Source of the DNA: JBEGQX01 sp041180805 | GTDB lineage: Bacteria > Planctomycetota > Planctomycetia > Gemmatales > Gemmataceae | NCBI GenBank assembly: GCA_041180805.1 | Contig: JBEGQX010000216.1 | Coordinates: 1-62,710, forward strand | DNA: 62,710 nucleotides | Direction of reading: 5' to 3' | Shown here: positions 8,524 to 18,855 of the stretch, piece after piece | Layout: every line of letters starts with the position of its first letter | Position numbering within the stretch: the first letter of the stretch is position 1 | The notes under the pieces: generated by a model | Seen by the model: the letters and a program-made list of their open reading frames with translations, nothing else | Databases searched by the model: none | What the model was told of the DNA's origin: nothing | Program-made: the position numbers and the translations under genes

Positions 8524-9849
8524 TTAAAAATCATACTGTAAACCAAGGCTAATGCCTTGTGCCCACAGATCGCTAGTTCTATCAGGGAATGCAGGTCTTT
8601 GCGGACCTGTGTTGGATGAACCGGACCCTGGTATTAAGTTGGGATTGATCCCCAAATCAATTTGCTCGCCACCCCTGGCAACATCTGGCAATAGTAGAAA
8701 TGTGTATCCAGCAAAAAAGTACAATCGCTGGCGTATTTCATAGCCTACCCGAAAATCAACCTGGGGAACAGCAACAAGCGAACACGAATTATAGCTGCCT
8801 ATATTACTTGAGCCTGCAAACACACCTGATGGAATCACTTCTGTCGTTTGGCCGGGAACCGAAATGGTCGTTTGGCCGTTGATGGTGACCTCCCTGCTAA
8901 GGCCGCCCATCCCAATTCGCGCCTGGGATTGCAGCCACCATCGGCCACGCTGTATCTCACCCATTAAACCAATAAAAGCTCCGTTGTATACATTGCTTGC
9001 ATTAAAAGTATCATTCACGACTATTTTTGTGCCTGGAACAATCTGATTTCCTTGTGGAAAAAGATTTTCGGTTACCCCAACACCATCGGAATACTGAAAG
9101 AATTGGTAGCCACCTATTACATCCAAACGAAAACAACCTGCTTCAGCGCCGGAACAACCATTGGCATTACAAAAGATGTTTCTTCGAAGCATGGCATCGA
9201 CACCATAAAAATTTCCTCCATTAGCAGCTATTGTTGCTGTACCGTTAAGGACTCCGGGAAAACTTACCAACTGGGCATCCTGCATGCCGGTTATCACATT
9301 AAAAAATGGTCTGCTAACAATATTGGTTCCGGTGTTACTGCCTCCAGTAACTGAATCATTCTGGCTTCCAACCATGAAAAAACTGGTTTGTACACCCCAA
9401 GAGTGGCTTTCATTAAGCCAGGTTCCCGCTCCGATTCGAAAACCCGATCTCATGGAATCGTTGGCGATAGTATTTCCGCCAATAATTTGAGTACCCGGAG
9501 AACCAAGAACCCCAGCGTTTTCCCTTGAAGTACCCTCTGGACTTAACGTAAGCAGTGGCGGAAGATTTGAACCTCGAATCCACCACATCAAATAATCTGC
9601 ATTCACCCAATAATTCCCTTTGGATCCACATGGGCAGCAGGCTATATCGCATGGCATCCCTCCCAAATCCTGATTGGATGTTGTATCAGCAGATTTAGAG
9701 GGCATCACTTCACTTTTTAAACCGTCACTTTTAGAACCGGTGGGATTACCATCGCCAGCCGAAAGACTCTCTTGGGAAAAGAGCCAACTGGTACTGATTA
9801 TCATGATGCTTAGCATCAAAAAGGCATGTCTGATAAAGATCAGGAACAT
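8524..9849 (-). CDS. BBP7-family outer-membrane beta-barrel protein
   Basis: A 441-residue exported protein with a hydrophobic N-terminal signal (residues 1-25). After a Ser/Asp-rich linker and a Cys-rich patch (MPCDIACCPC) it shows the BBP7 hallmark: a start like NYWVNADYLMWWIRGSNLPP followed by many alternating strands, ending in a barrel-type terminus LGLQYDF with the final aromatic residue expected for BAM-dependent insertion. BBP7 is a planctomycete-specific barrel family of unknown cargo. It is divergent from the giant repeat protein with about 200 bases between them. The codon usage looks more AT-rich than in the neighbouring metabolic genes. Confidence 0.88.
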   Translation of the reverse strand: MFLIFIRHAFLMLSIMIISTSWLFSQESLSAGDGNPTGSKSDGLKSEVMPSKSADTTSNQDLGGMPCDIACCPCGSKGNYWVNADYLMWWIRGSNLPPLLTLSPEGTSRENAGVLGSPGTQIIGGNTIANDSMRSGFRIGAGTWLNESHSWGVQTSFFMVGSQNDSVTGGSNTGTNIVSRPFFNVITGMQDAQLVSFPGVLNGTATIAANGGNFYGVDAMLRRNIFCNANGCSGAEAGCFRLDVIGGYQFFQYSDGVGVTENLFPQGNQIVPGTKIVVNDTFNASNVYNGAFIGLMGEIQRGRWWLQSQARIGMGGLSREVTINGQTTISVPGQTTEVIPSGVFAGSSNIGSYNSCSLVAVPQVDFRVGYEIRQRLYFFAGYTFLLLPDVARGGEQIDLGINPNLIPGSGSSNTGPQRPAFPDRTSDLWAQGISLGLQYDF

Positions 9850-10050
9850 GAAATCTCCGGAAAAATCGTCACAATAGTAAATTCCTTTGTTTATTCATCG
9901 AAAAACCCAAGGAAGTGCATTATGAAAATTTGCGAAGGATATAATTATTTGGAAGAGTTTAGGGTTAGAGATATACAATTTGGGATATCTGGGATGTTTG
10001 GGTCATAAATTGCCCGTTTATTACCTATAGTTTTATACCGAGAGTTCTGC

Positions 10051-13000
10051 ATGGCTTTGTGCAAACGTTTCTGGTCGTTTTTCAACAACATTGAAAAAAT
10101 CCATCCATATAAAAAGCGAGCAACTTCCCCTCGTAAACAATTCTTATTTCTGGAGGAATTTGAAAACCGTTTAGTACCTGCACCCATACCGGTTGCCACC
10201 ATTATTCCTCCTGTATCTTCCATGATTGGGGAGCAAACAACTTTCCAGGTAAGTTTTGATAATACTTCCATTACAGATACCGGATTTGGACCCTATATCG
10301 ATCTATTCCTACCCGCCACCGGGGCAGATGGTGCGGGTGCTGCCATTGATGATGGCATTTCCTTTGTTTCTGCAAATTATTTTGGTACACCAATAAATGC
10401 TACGGTGATCAACCTCACAAACGCAGGGGTTAGGCACCCCTATGCGGTGGATTCCAATGGCAACCCATTGCTGATCATGCCCCCGGCTGGTTTCCAGGAG
10501 GGCGATCAATTGGTTGTTCTTCAATTGCCTTTTGGTAGTTTTGCACCTGATCAAATTCCAGCGAACATCAGTGTGACTGCCAGCATTAGCAACCTGGCAG
10601 ATTTGGGAACCACACTGCCCATACGCACCAATGCAGGATTTCAATACGGCGCAGATGCTTTAAATAACCCGGCAGTGGATCCAACCATCGTGGGGACCTC
10701 CAGCACAGCTAGCATAACGCCTGCACTATTCACTCTTCGCAAGGAATATGTTGGCCCGGAGAATGAGACCGCCACTGGGCCAAATTTTCACCGGCAATAC
10801 AGAATTATTGTGGATGTCGCCAACGGCCAAACCATCACCAATTTAGATCTCACGGATATCCTGCCCAGTAATCTTCAGTTCGTTCAGGTAGACTCGGTGA
10901 CTGGTGGTAGCCCTGTGACAGATGTTAGCACTCCAAGCACTAACACCCCGGGTGGCACATTGACCCGAAGGTTGGCCAGTGTTACCGGTACTGCTGGAAC
11001 ATCCGATGCGGTGATGACATTCAGTTTTTTTGCACCAAGGATTGATGGCGGCAGTTCAGAGGTTTTGAACTCCACCACGGGCGCCCCTGCAACCGCCACT
11101 GATGATTCAAGCACCACCGGAAACTGGATTCCACTGGATCCCCGGGACCCCACTTTGCCAATAACCAGTGATGTGACACCCAATGATCACACACTGACCC
11201 TCCGCTCCATCGCTACGCAAAAAACCGTTTCGGTGGTAAACGATGTGGGAAGCTCCGGACCGACACCGGGTGATACTCTGGAATACACCATAGATGTGCA
11301 AATATCGGACTACTTCGCGTTCCAAAATGTGGTTCTATCAGACTTGCTGGGTGACGGGCTGAATTTTCTTTCTGGATTCACTCCGACTTTGACCGTATCA
11401 GAGCTTGGCACAACCACCACAACAAATTTTGCCCTCCAAAACTTCACCCTTGCCCCCGGTTTTGGTGCTGACAACATAACATTCCGCATCACGGATCAGT
11501 TGGTTGCCCTTGGCCAGGATGGCATTTTGCAGGGTGCAAACATTCCCTCCGGCGGAACTGGGGGACCGTTGCCACAATCATCCCCCGCATTGGTATCACC
11601 CGGAACCACTGCAAGAATCCGTTTCAGAGCCACTATAAAAGATGCATTTGAAATCACTCCCCCCTCTGGTGATACAACCATAGTTCCGGGTGATACACTT
11701 TCCAACAATATTACCGTAAGTGGTGCAGTTCTTGCCACGAGCAACCTTTCACCAACTGGTGGAACAGCAACGGATACCAGTAGCGCAAATGTAACCATTG
11801 TTCAAGGTCAGTCCGTCAAGGTTGTTTACGCTGTGAATGGCAGCACAACTTTTTCGAGCCCGGTGCAAGTGACACCAGGAGACATGGTCAGCTATCGTTT
11901 CACGGTGCAACTGCCAACATCTTCATTCGAAAATCTGAAGCTTGTTGATTTTCTGCCTCAACCAATATTTGATGCCCTGACTGTGACCACATTTCAGAAT
12001 TCCTCCAGCGCGACCCCTCCGCCCCTGGGAGTTATTCGCTTTGGACCCGCTGATACTTTTCATACTATTGTTGGTGGTGTTCCCACTGTTTCCACTAATG
12101 CAATAGACAACAGTTTCACCCTGGATTTCGGAAGCCACGATGATGTTTTGAACCGACCAAGCACCCTCGATCTGGTTTTTACCGTTCAGGTGCAGGCAGA
12201 CCCGTTTGCTGACCGATTGTTCCTGACAAACCAGGTAGGGACAACCCAGAACAACAGTAACACAACCGTTTCCACTCAAACTGGGATCACCCAAATACAG
12301 GTGACCGAACCCACAATTAATGGGATTCGCAAGGGCGTGGTATCAACCAGCAACAGCCAGGGCCAGTTTACACCATCCACCGTTGGTCCGGTAAGTTTCT
12401 CTGCGCCGGGTTCCTCCGGTACTCGTTTTACAGGAACCATCACCTCGGCTGGTCTTCAGGCAACCCCGATTAGTAGCAACCTGGCAAATGTTGATGCCGG
12501 GGACCTTGTGACTTTTGCAATCACAGTCGAAAACACTGGTTCCGGACAGAATGGTGCCTTTGATGTAACAATAAGTGACACCCTGCCGGTAGGTTTCGCC
12601 ATACCCACAGGTTCTGCCGGCCTGAACCTTCGGGTGACCGATGGAACCGGTGCGGTTTTTTCCTTCACCGACCTTGGCGGGGGTCTTTTTGGAAATGGCA
12701 TTCAACTGATTGATCCGGGTACGACCGCAACCCCGGCCGGCGCCCTTGACCCCGGCAAGGATTCCCAGGGAAATACCATCAATAACGGCAGAAACATTGT
12801 TGTAATTACCTATGATTTGCAACTTCAGTCCTCGGTAATTCCTCGTGAAAACCTGATCAATACTACAACCCTGGTCAATTATGCCTCCATCGAAGGGGGA
12901 CCTGACTTTACCGGTACAAATGATCCAACAGATACATCAACCGTGACTGTCAAGGCACCCACAATTGTTAAAAATCTTGTCTCCACAGAAATTGAAAATG

Positions 13001-16000
13001 CAAGTAATTCCAGAACTCAGGTAGTCATTGGAGAGTTGGTCAATTATACGGTTACCATCACCATTCCCGAGGGAACCACACCTGCTGCAACGATTGTGGA
13101 CACCCTTGATAGCGGTTTGGCCTTTGTACAGTTATTAAGCACCAGTTTTTCCCCTTCACTGGCTTTCACTGGCAGCTTGAACAACCCCACCGTGACAAAC
13201 AGTGGACGGATTGTAACTTTTAACCTGAATGACATAGTGAATTCCGACACGGACAATTCTGTTTCGGAAACAATCACCCTGACTTACCAGGCGGTAGTTC
13301 TGAATGCTGCTGCAAACCAGACTGGTACCCAGTTAAATAATCGTGCACGCCTTAGCTATACCGGTGGAACAGCCATTAATGCATCGGCACCGAATGTAAC
13401 TGTAATCAAGCCCACGGTTACCATTGACAAGGTTGTTTCCGTGGACGCGGGAGGAACCGTGGGCGATGCTGGTGACCCTGTTACTTACACAATTACCCTG
13501 CGCAATACCGGAAATGTGGATGCCTTTGATGTAACCTTAAACGACCCATTGCCAACTGGAACCGGTGGGGCATCTCTTCTTGTTAATGCCACACTCGCAT
13601 CGGTCACAGATACAGCAAATCTTGTATCCTCAAGTGATTTTGAAATTATCGGCGACAATAGCAATGGTTTTACCCTGAGAACGCCTGTAGGAACCAGTTT
13701 TGATATGCAGGTAAATTCGGCGAGGGTTATTACACTGGTGATCACCGGCAACCTTCCACAGGCATCCACTGGCCTTATCACCCCTGGTCAGGTAATTAAC
13801 AACACCTCAGATGTCCAGTGGACCAGTCTGGATGGCGATTTTTCCTTGCCACGGTCTTCCTTCAATACAAGTTCCACCGAACGAACAGGTGTTGGTGGGA
13901 TAAATAACTATCGAAATTCAAACTCGGCATTAATCAGCATTGACGGACAACTTGACAAATTGCTGGCATCCACCTCCGAGATAACAACGACCGATTCCAA
14001 TGTAACCATTGGTGAGATCGCCCGGTATCGTCTGGTGTATCAGTTGCCCGAAGGTTCCGCCACAAGCCTAAACTTTTTGGATCGACTACCTCTTGGCACC
14101 CAGTTTCTTGATGATGGAAGCGCCCGAGTAGCCTTTGTTTCCAATGGAGGGACTGGGCATGGCATAACAAGCACAACCATATTAGACAATGCCGCCTTTG
14201 TTACTGGAAATGAAACTAGTATTGTTTCTATAACCCCGGCGGGAGTTTTCCCAACCGGAACCATCACCGGGGGTCCATTTGCTGATGGCACTGACCCAAT
14301 TTTCGACTTTGGAAATGTTTCCAACCTGGACAACGATGCCGACCAGGAATTTGTCATCGTTGAATTCAATGCCATTGTGCTGAATGTTTCTGCCAACCAG
14401 GCTGGTACCAGCCTGAATAATGATTTTATTGTGCGCCTGAACACCACCCAAACAGGTGGTTCCTCACCTATTGTCACGCTTACCGTGGTGGAACCCCAGG
14501 CTTCTGTGGTAAAAACCGTCTCACCAGATGTCGGCGATGCCGGGGATGTTGTCACATTCAGTTTGGTAGTAAGCAATAATTCGGGCAACTTGAACTCGAC
14601 CGCTTTCAATGCCCGTTTGCTGGATGCCCTTCCCTCCAATTTACTGCTAAACTTGTCAAGTATTATGGTTACTCCCCTTGGCAGTTTCACAGGGTTTACA
14701 AGCAATTCGAGTGGCAACACCCTGGATATTACCATCGACCAGGTTGCCCCGGGAGAAAGCGTGCTGGTAACTTATTCTGCAACATTGACCAATGCAGTCA
14801 TGCCAGGCACCAGCATTACCAATACTGCCAACCTGACTTATACATCATTGCCAGGCCCCTTTGGAACCACCACCAATTCCACCATGTCTGTTGTTCCGGG
14901 CATTTCAGGTTCCAATAATGGTGAAAGAAACGGCGATGGAACCGGACCGAACAGCTACACTGGTTCCAGCCAGGCCCTGATAACAACCAACACACCCATC
15001 ATCAACAAAATCGTTGCCTCCACATCCCTTGATGAAACCGGCAACAGCTTCTTTAATCCGGCATTAACAGATCTTAACATCGGGGAAACCGTCACTTACT
15101 ACATAGGTGTTCTGCTTAATGAAGGTTCCACACCGCTTGTTATTACCGACAACCTGCCAACTTCGCCGGGAATTCTGGAAGCGCTTTCCGCCCAAGTTAT
15201 CTATATAGGTGACAATATTAGTGGATCGGCACTAACCGTGGGGTACTTTGGCACCCTAAGTGATGTGAACCTAGCCGATGGTTTGGATGATCGTGTGGTG
15301 TTCAATTTTGGCACCATTGTCAACTCCTTTGACAACATTGTAAACGGCAGCGACATTATCATTGTGGAAGTAATCGCAAGAGTTGTGGATTTGCCTGCAA
15401 ATTCCGCTGGCGATGTCTTGGTAAACACAGGCACCATGGACTATGGAACCGGCCAGGTTTCTGACACAGTCAGTGTCGAAATTGTTGAACCTGTTTTACA
15501 GATTGCAAAAACCGTGAATGATTCGACGGTTGATGCAGGTCAGATTGTAACCTACACCCTTGTGGTAACCCATACAACCAATTCAACTGGTCCGGCATTT
15601 GATGTTGTAGTGACTGACCCATTGGCAGCAGGTCTTGCACTGATTCCAGGTAGTGTTACAACAACATCCGGCTCCGTAACCACTGGTAACCAAAACGGCG
15701 ATACCAGCCTTTCCGTGGATATTCCCTCCCTTCTTTTGGGACAAACTGCAACAATCACCTATCAGGCCAGAATAATTGGGCCCCCATCCGCCAACGCTCC
15801 TGCTACTGGTTCCACGGTAACAAATACCGCAACCATCAATTACACCAGTAATCCACAAACAGATGGCCGCCCCGGTAATAATTCGAGCCAATCCACGGTA
15901 ACCCTGAACAGTAACGGTTTATCCGGAATAGTCTTCCATGATGTGGACAGAAGTGGAATTCTTTCCACTGGGGATATTCGTCTTTCCAATGTGGTAATCA

Positions 16001-18390
16001 CGCTTTCGGGAACGGATAACCTTGGCAACAATGTAAATAACCAGAGTACCACAGATGCCCAGGGAGCTTATTCTTTTACGGGTCTTAGGCCGGGTAATTA
16101 CCAGGTTACCCAGACTCAGCCAGCCGGGTTCCTTACCAACGGTGAAACTGCCGGAACACCCTTTGGAAATGGATCGCCTGGAGTCAATACCCTTGCAGCC
16201 ATGATTCCAGCAGGTTCCAACTCCACCGGCCAAAACTTCAATTTTGCAGAGATTTTGCCCGCCTCAATTTCCGGCTTTGTCTATATAGATGCCAATACCA
16301 ACGCCTTGATGGATGGTGGTGAAAATGGCATTGGTAATGTAACCTTACAACTTGCTGGCACCGATGATCTTGGCAGCGTAATTCGCACAACTACCACCAA
16401 TTCCAGCGGTGCTTGGTCCTTTTTGCAATTACGCCCGGGAACTTATACAGTTACTGAAATCCAGCCAATCGGATTTGTTGACTTTCAAGATCAGATAGGA
16501 ACCAGAGGCGGCACGGTTGGACCAGATGCCTTCTCTGGCATAATCCTGGATCAGGGGCAATCTGGCTCCAGTTATAATTTTGGTGAGGTTCTGCCTGCTA
16601 CAATTCAGGGAAATGTTTATGTGGATTTCAACCTGAATGGCCGTAAAGACAACGGCGAAGTAGGCATTGCTGGCGTACCGGTTTCCATCTCAGGTACTGC
16701 CTTTGCTGGCACAATTTTCGCAAGACCATTACTTGCCTCGGATATCCCAGGTGGACTTTCCCACCTTACCGGTTCCAACGGATCATGGGAATTCACCATG
16801 CTACCACCGGGGGATTACAGTATTGAGGAAACACAACCTTCCGGATACATGGATGGCCAGGAAGAAAACACCGATCCAAACAATCCTGGCATTTCAATCA
16901 GTAATGATAGGTTCAGTGGCATCAATGCTTCACAGGCAGAAACCATAGGAATGCTGAATTTTGGCGAAATCGCTTCAAATGGCAGTATTGCAGGAACAGT
17001 GTATGTCGACCTTAATAATAATGGAAACCGCGACTTTAATGAAACTGGCATACCTGGCACAACGGTAAGTATGACTGGCGTGGATATCAGGGGTATTACT
17101 GTAAATGCCACCACCACTTCGGACAGCCAGGGAAATTTTATCTTCGGAAACCTTTTTCCGGGAACCTACAGGTTACTGGAAACCCAGCCCATCGAATATT
17201 ATGACGGCTTGGATACCGCGGGAACAGCAGGGGGCATTGCCCTGAACGATGACCTGCATACCATACAGCTTGGAATAAACCAGGCCGCAGTAAATTACCA
17301 GTTTGGCGAGCTTGGCCTTAAACCTGGTTTTATCAGCAAGAGAAATCTGCTTGCCTCGTCCTCCCAGTCTGTCACAAATACTTTTGCCTCTTCAAATGTT
17401 TCAAACCAGGCCTTGGTTACTGGCCAGCAAATCTTTAACAAGTTCACCGCAATAGGCGTGGATGCTGGCGGTGGTCCCCTTGTGACCGTTACCTTTGCAA
17501 ACGGTACCCACAACAAGTTTTTCGCTTATTCGCCATTTTTCACCGGGGGCGTTCGTGTGGCGACCGGTGACATAAATGGTGATGGAATTGCCGAGATTAT
17601 TACTGGTGCCGGCCCGGGCGGCGGTCCCCAGGTAAATGTTTATACTGTGGATCCATCCAATGGAACCATTAGCCTACAAACAACATTTTTTGCGTTTAAC
17701 ACACCACATTTTACCGGGGGTTTATTTGTAGCAGCAGGTAACACAGACAATGATATTTTTGAAGACATCATCATAGGAGCCGGGTCTGGTGGCGGACCCA
17801 GGGTTCAGGTTTATTCTGGCACTGCCAGTGGCGTAAACACTTCTGCCCCTGCAAATGATTTCTTCGTGTACAACCCAAACTTTACCGGTGGAGTGGTGGT
17901 AACTTCAGGGGACCGCACCGGAGACGGTATTGAGGAAGTCATCACGGCGCCCGCCAGTAATGGTGGCTATCATATCAGGTCTTTCAATTGCAACGGCACA
18001 GGAACCAATCCAAATATTGTTGATAATTTCTTTGCATTCAACAACACGAACGCAAGGGGCGGATTAAGCATTGCCGCAGGCCAACTAAATAACGGAGCCA
18101 TCGCCGACCTTGTGATAGGCACCACAAATTCGGAATTTGGCGTGGTACTAGACTACAACGCCAGCGGAATTCAGGCATCTCCGTTTGCAGGATTCCAGGG
18201 AACTATTCGGTCGGGTGTTGCGGAAGATGGCTCAGGGCAGGACTTTGCAATGGCACTTGCCGGCCCTGGTGGCGGTCCAAGGATTTCTGTATTCAGCACG
18301 GGAAATACCAGCTTAAATCTTACAGATAGTCTTTTTGCACTAAACCCTGGTTTTACCGGTGGTTTATTCGGTGCCACCACTCTGCCTTGA
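10051..18390 (+). CDS. Giant repeat surface protein (DUF11-like, SdrD_B-like, FG-GAP-like), 2779 residues
   Basis: A probable extracellular adhesin or surface-layer type protein. Residues 25-45 contain a Lys/Arg stretch and FLFLEEFENRLVPAP, the planctomycete N-terminal motif of exported giants; a classical signal peptide is absent. Residues about 228-1930 hold DUF11/isopeptide-D2-like beta-sandwich units, each with a GD-xx-TY-T-x-x-N type start and a DxLP strand. From about 1957 to 2420 there are four SdrD_B-like units (GFVYIDANTNALMDGGENGI and similar, each with a Ca-binding Dx[DN]xN loop). From about 2460 to the end there are FG-GAP-like repeats (FTGGVRVATGDINGDGIAEI). There is no LPXTG or PEP-CTERM signal, so the anchor is unknown. 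It is divergent from a BBP7 barrel, which may be its outer-membrane partner; that link is inference. Confidence 0.93.
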   Translation: MALCKRFWSFFNNIEKIHPYKKRATSPRKQFLFLEEFENRLVPAPIPVATIIPPVSSMIGEQTTFQVSFDNTSITDTGFGPYIDLFLPATGADGAGAAIDDGISFVSANYFGTPINATVINLTNAGVRHPYAVDSNGNPLLIMPPAGFQEGDQLVVLQLPFGSFAPDQIPANISVTASISNLADLGTTLPIRTNAGFQYGADALNNPAVDPTIVGTSSTASITPALFTLRKEYVGPENETATGPNFHRQYRIIVDVANGQTITNLDLTDILPSNLQFVQVDSVTGGSPVTDVSTPSTNTPGGTLTRRLASVTGTAGTSDAVMTFSFFAPRIDGGSSEVLNSTTGAPATATDDSSTTGNWIPLDPRDPTLPITSDVTPNDHTLTLRSIATQKTVSVVNDVGSSGPTPGDTLEYTIDVQISDYFAFQNVVLSDLLGDGLNFLSGFTPTLTVSELGTTTTTNFALQNFTLAPGFGADNITFRITDQLVALGQDGILQGANIPSGGTGGPLPQSSPALVSPGTTARIRFRATIKDAFEITPPSGDTTIVPGDTLSNNITVSGAVLATSNLSPTGGTATDTSSANVTIVQGQSVKVVYAVNGSTTFSSPVQVTPGDMVSYRFTVQLPTSSFENLKLVDFLPQPIFDALTVTTFQNSSSATPPPLGVIRFGPADTFHTIVGGVPTVSTNAIDNSFTLDFGSHDDVLNRPSTLDLVFTVQVQADPFADRLFLTNQVGTTQNNSNTTVSTQTGITQIQVTEPTINGIRKGVVSTSNSQGQFTPSTVGPVSFSAPGSSGTRFTGTITSAGLQATPISSNLANVDAGDLVTFAITVENTGSGQNGAFDVTISDTLPVGFAIPTGSAGLNLRVTDGTGAVFSFTDLGGGLFGNGIQLIDPGTTATPAGALDPGKDSQGNTINNGRNIVVITYDLQLQSSVIPRENLINTTTLVNYASIEGGPDFTGTNDPTDTSTVTVKAPTIVKNLVSTEIENASNSRTQVVIGELVNYTVTITIPEGTTPAATIVDTLDSGLAFVQLLSTSFSPSLAFTGSLNNPTVTNSGRIVTFNLNDIVNSDTDNSVSETITLTYQAVVLNAAANQTGTQLNNRARLSYTGGTAINASAPNVTVIKPTVTIDKVVSVDAGGTVGDAGDPVTYTITLRNTGNVDAFDVTLNDPLPTGTGGASLLVNATLASVTDTANLVSSSDFEIIGDNSNGFTLRTPVGTSFDMQVNSARVITLVITGNLPQASTGLITPGQVINNTSDVQWTSLDGDFSLPRSSFNTSSTERTGVGGINNYRNSNSALISIDGQLDKLLASTSEITTTDSNVTIGEIARYRLVYQLPEGSATSLNFLDRLPLGTQFLDDGSARVAFVSNGGTGHGITSTTILDNAAFVTGNETSIVSITPAGVFPTGTITGGPFADGTDPIFDFGNVSNLDNDADQEFVIVEFNAIVLNVSANQAGTSLNNDFIVRLNTTQTGGSSPIVTLTVVEPQASVVKTVSPDVGDAGDVVTFSLVVSNNSGNLNSTAFNARLLDALPSNLLLNLSSIMVTPLGSFTGFTSNSSGNTLDITIDQVAPGESVLVTYSATLTNAVMPGTSITNTANLTYTSLPGPFGTTTNSTMSVVPGISGSNNGERNGDGTGPNSYTGSSQALITTNTPIINKIVASTSLDETGNSFFNPALTDLNIGETVTYYIGVLLNEGSTPLVITDNLPTSPGILEALSAQVIYIGDNISGSALTVGYFGTLSDVNLADGLDDRVVFNFGTIVNSFDNIVNGSDIIIVEVIARVVDLPANSAGDVLVNTGTMDYGTGQVSDTVSVEIVEPVLQIAKTVNDSTVDAGQIVTYTLVVTHTTNSTGPAFDVVVTDPLAAGLALIPGSVTTTSGSVTTGNQNGDTSLSVDIPSLLLGQTATITYQARIIGPPSANAPATGSTVTNTATINYTSNPQTDGRPGNNSSQSTVTLNSNGLSGIVFHDVDRSGILSTGDIRLSNVVITLSGTDNLGNNVNNQSTTDAQGAYSFTGLRPGNYQVTQTQPAGFLTNGETAGTPFGNGSPGVNTLAAMIPAGSNSTGQNFNFAEILPASISGFVYIDANTNALMDGGENGIGNVTLQLAGTDDLGSVIRTTTTNSSGAWSFLQLRPGTYTVTEIQPIGFVDFQDQIGTRGGTVGPDAFSGIILDQGQSGSSYNFGEVLPATIQGNVYVDFNLNGRKDNGEVGIAGVPVSISGTAFAGTIFARPLLASDIPGGLSHLTGSNGSWEFTMLPPGDYSIEETQPSGYMDGQEENTDPNNPGISISNDRFSGINASQAETIGMLNFGEIASNGSIAGTVYVDLNNNGNRDFNETGIPGTTVSMTGVDIRGITVNATTTSDSQGNFIFGNLFPGTYRLLETQPIEYYDGLDTAGTAGGIALNDDLHTIQLGINQAAVNYQFGELGLKPGFISKRNLLASSSQSVTNTFASSNVSNQALVTGQQIFNKFTAIGVDAGGGPLVTVTFANGTHNKFFAYSPFFTGGVRVATGDINGDGIAEIITGAGPGGGPQVNVYTVDPSNGTISLQTTFFAFNTPHFTGGLFVAAGNTDNDIFEDIIIGAGSGGGPRVQVYSGTASGVNTSAPANDFFVYNPNFTGGVVVTSGDRTGDGIEEVITAPASNGGYHIRSFNCNGTGTNPNIVDNFFAFNNTNARGGLSIAAGQLNNGAIADLVIGTTNSEFGVVLDYNASGIQASPFAGFQGTIRSGVAEDGSGQDFAMALAGPGGGPRISVFSTGNTSLNLTDSLFALNPGFTGGLFGATTLP
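12481..15905 (+). repeat. Alternating A/B super-repeat inside the giant gene
   Basis: Two kinds of beta-sandwich unit alternate. Type A has AGDxVTxxxxVxN followed by AFDVTxxDPLP and begins near residues 815, 1137, 1493 and 1825. Type B has IGExVxYxVxxxxxEGxTP and begins near residues 990, 1316 and 1676. Type A units end with a shared GNNYxxSxxALI-like tail and type B units with an ANQxGTxLNN-like tail. The A-to-A period is about 320-355 residues. The copies are diverged at DNA level, so the repetition is old. Confidence 0.75.
15919..17310 (+). repeat. Four SdrD_B-like repeats
   Basis: Four consecutive units start near residues 1957, 2069, 2184 and 2310 of the giant protein. Each begins with a G-x-V-(F/Y)-x-D-x(3)-(N/S)-G pattern and ends with a YxVTExQPxG(Y/F)-like segment and a short FGE closing strand. 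This is the SdrD B-type calcium-binding fold known from Gram-positive surface adhesins. Confidence 0.8.
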
Positions 18391-18570
18391 TTTTCAACTT
18401 GCAAGCACTAACAATCTCAGATTCTTGATTGGTTTGAACTATTTCAAAATTCACCCAACCCTCTCCTCTTGCAGTGGGATGATGATTGGGGCCTTGAAAA
18501 TGTCCTATATTTTGAATCAGCTTACCCGGGTTTAACCACTCATCAGGGAATAATTTGAACCTGGCTTGGG

Positions 18571-18840
18571 TTATTGACTGCTTTTTTTATGTTGTTTATT
18601 CCAGAAGTAGGAAAGCACGGAAGTCAGGCCCGCAAATTTGAAGGTTGGATCCATGTATTTCTCGATCACATAAAAAGCAAAATAATATGCCCGACAAAAA
18701 GCCCATATGGAAATAAACATCATCCATACTAATTGCCAGTCTGGATACTTTAGCAAAATGATTGCACCCGCCAGTAATCCCAGAGCAACAAAAAGGGCGC
18801 CCTTAAGACACAACAATCTCAAATCTTTTATATCAGCCAT
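18571..18840 (-). CDS. Small two-helix membrane protein, unrecognised
   Basis: About 89 residues from the ATG at 18838-18840; an in-frame ATG three codons upstream is an alternative start. It has two predicted membrane segments (GALFVALGLLAGAIILL and VWMMFISIWAFCRAYYF) and a short basic C-terminal tail. I do not recognise a family. It starts about 15 bases after the stop of the exonuclease gene on the same strand, so co-transcription is likely. The roughly 180 bases between its stop and the giant gene stop hold nothing I can name. Confidence 0.6.
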   Translation of the reverse strand: MADIKDLRLLCLKGALFVALGLLAGAIILLKYPDWQLVWMMFISIWAFCRAYYFAFYVIEKYMDPTFKFAGLTSVLSYFWNKQHKKSSQ

Positions 18841-18855
18841 GCTATGCAATCTTTG

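Noticed and set aside
17451..18390. C-terminal cell-wall or PEP-CTERM sorting signal in the giant protein
   Set aside because: The last residues (FTGGLFGATTLP) contain no LPXTG, no PEP motif, and no terminal hydrophobic helix plus basic tail.
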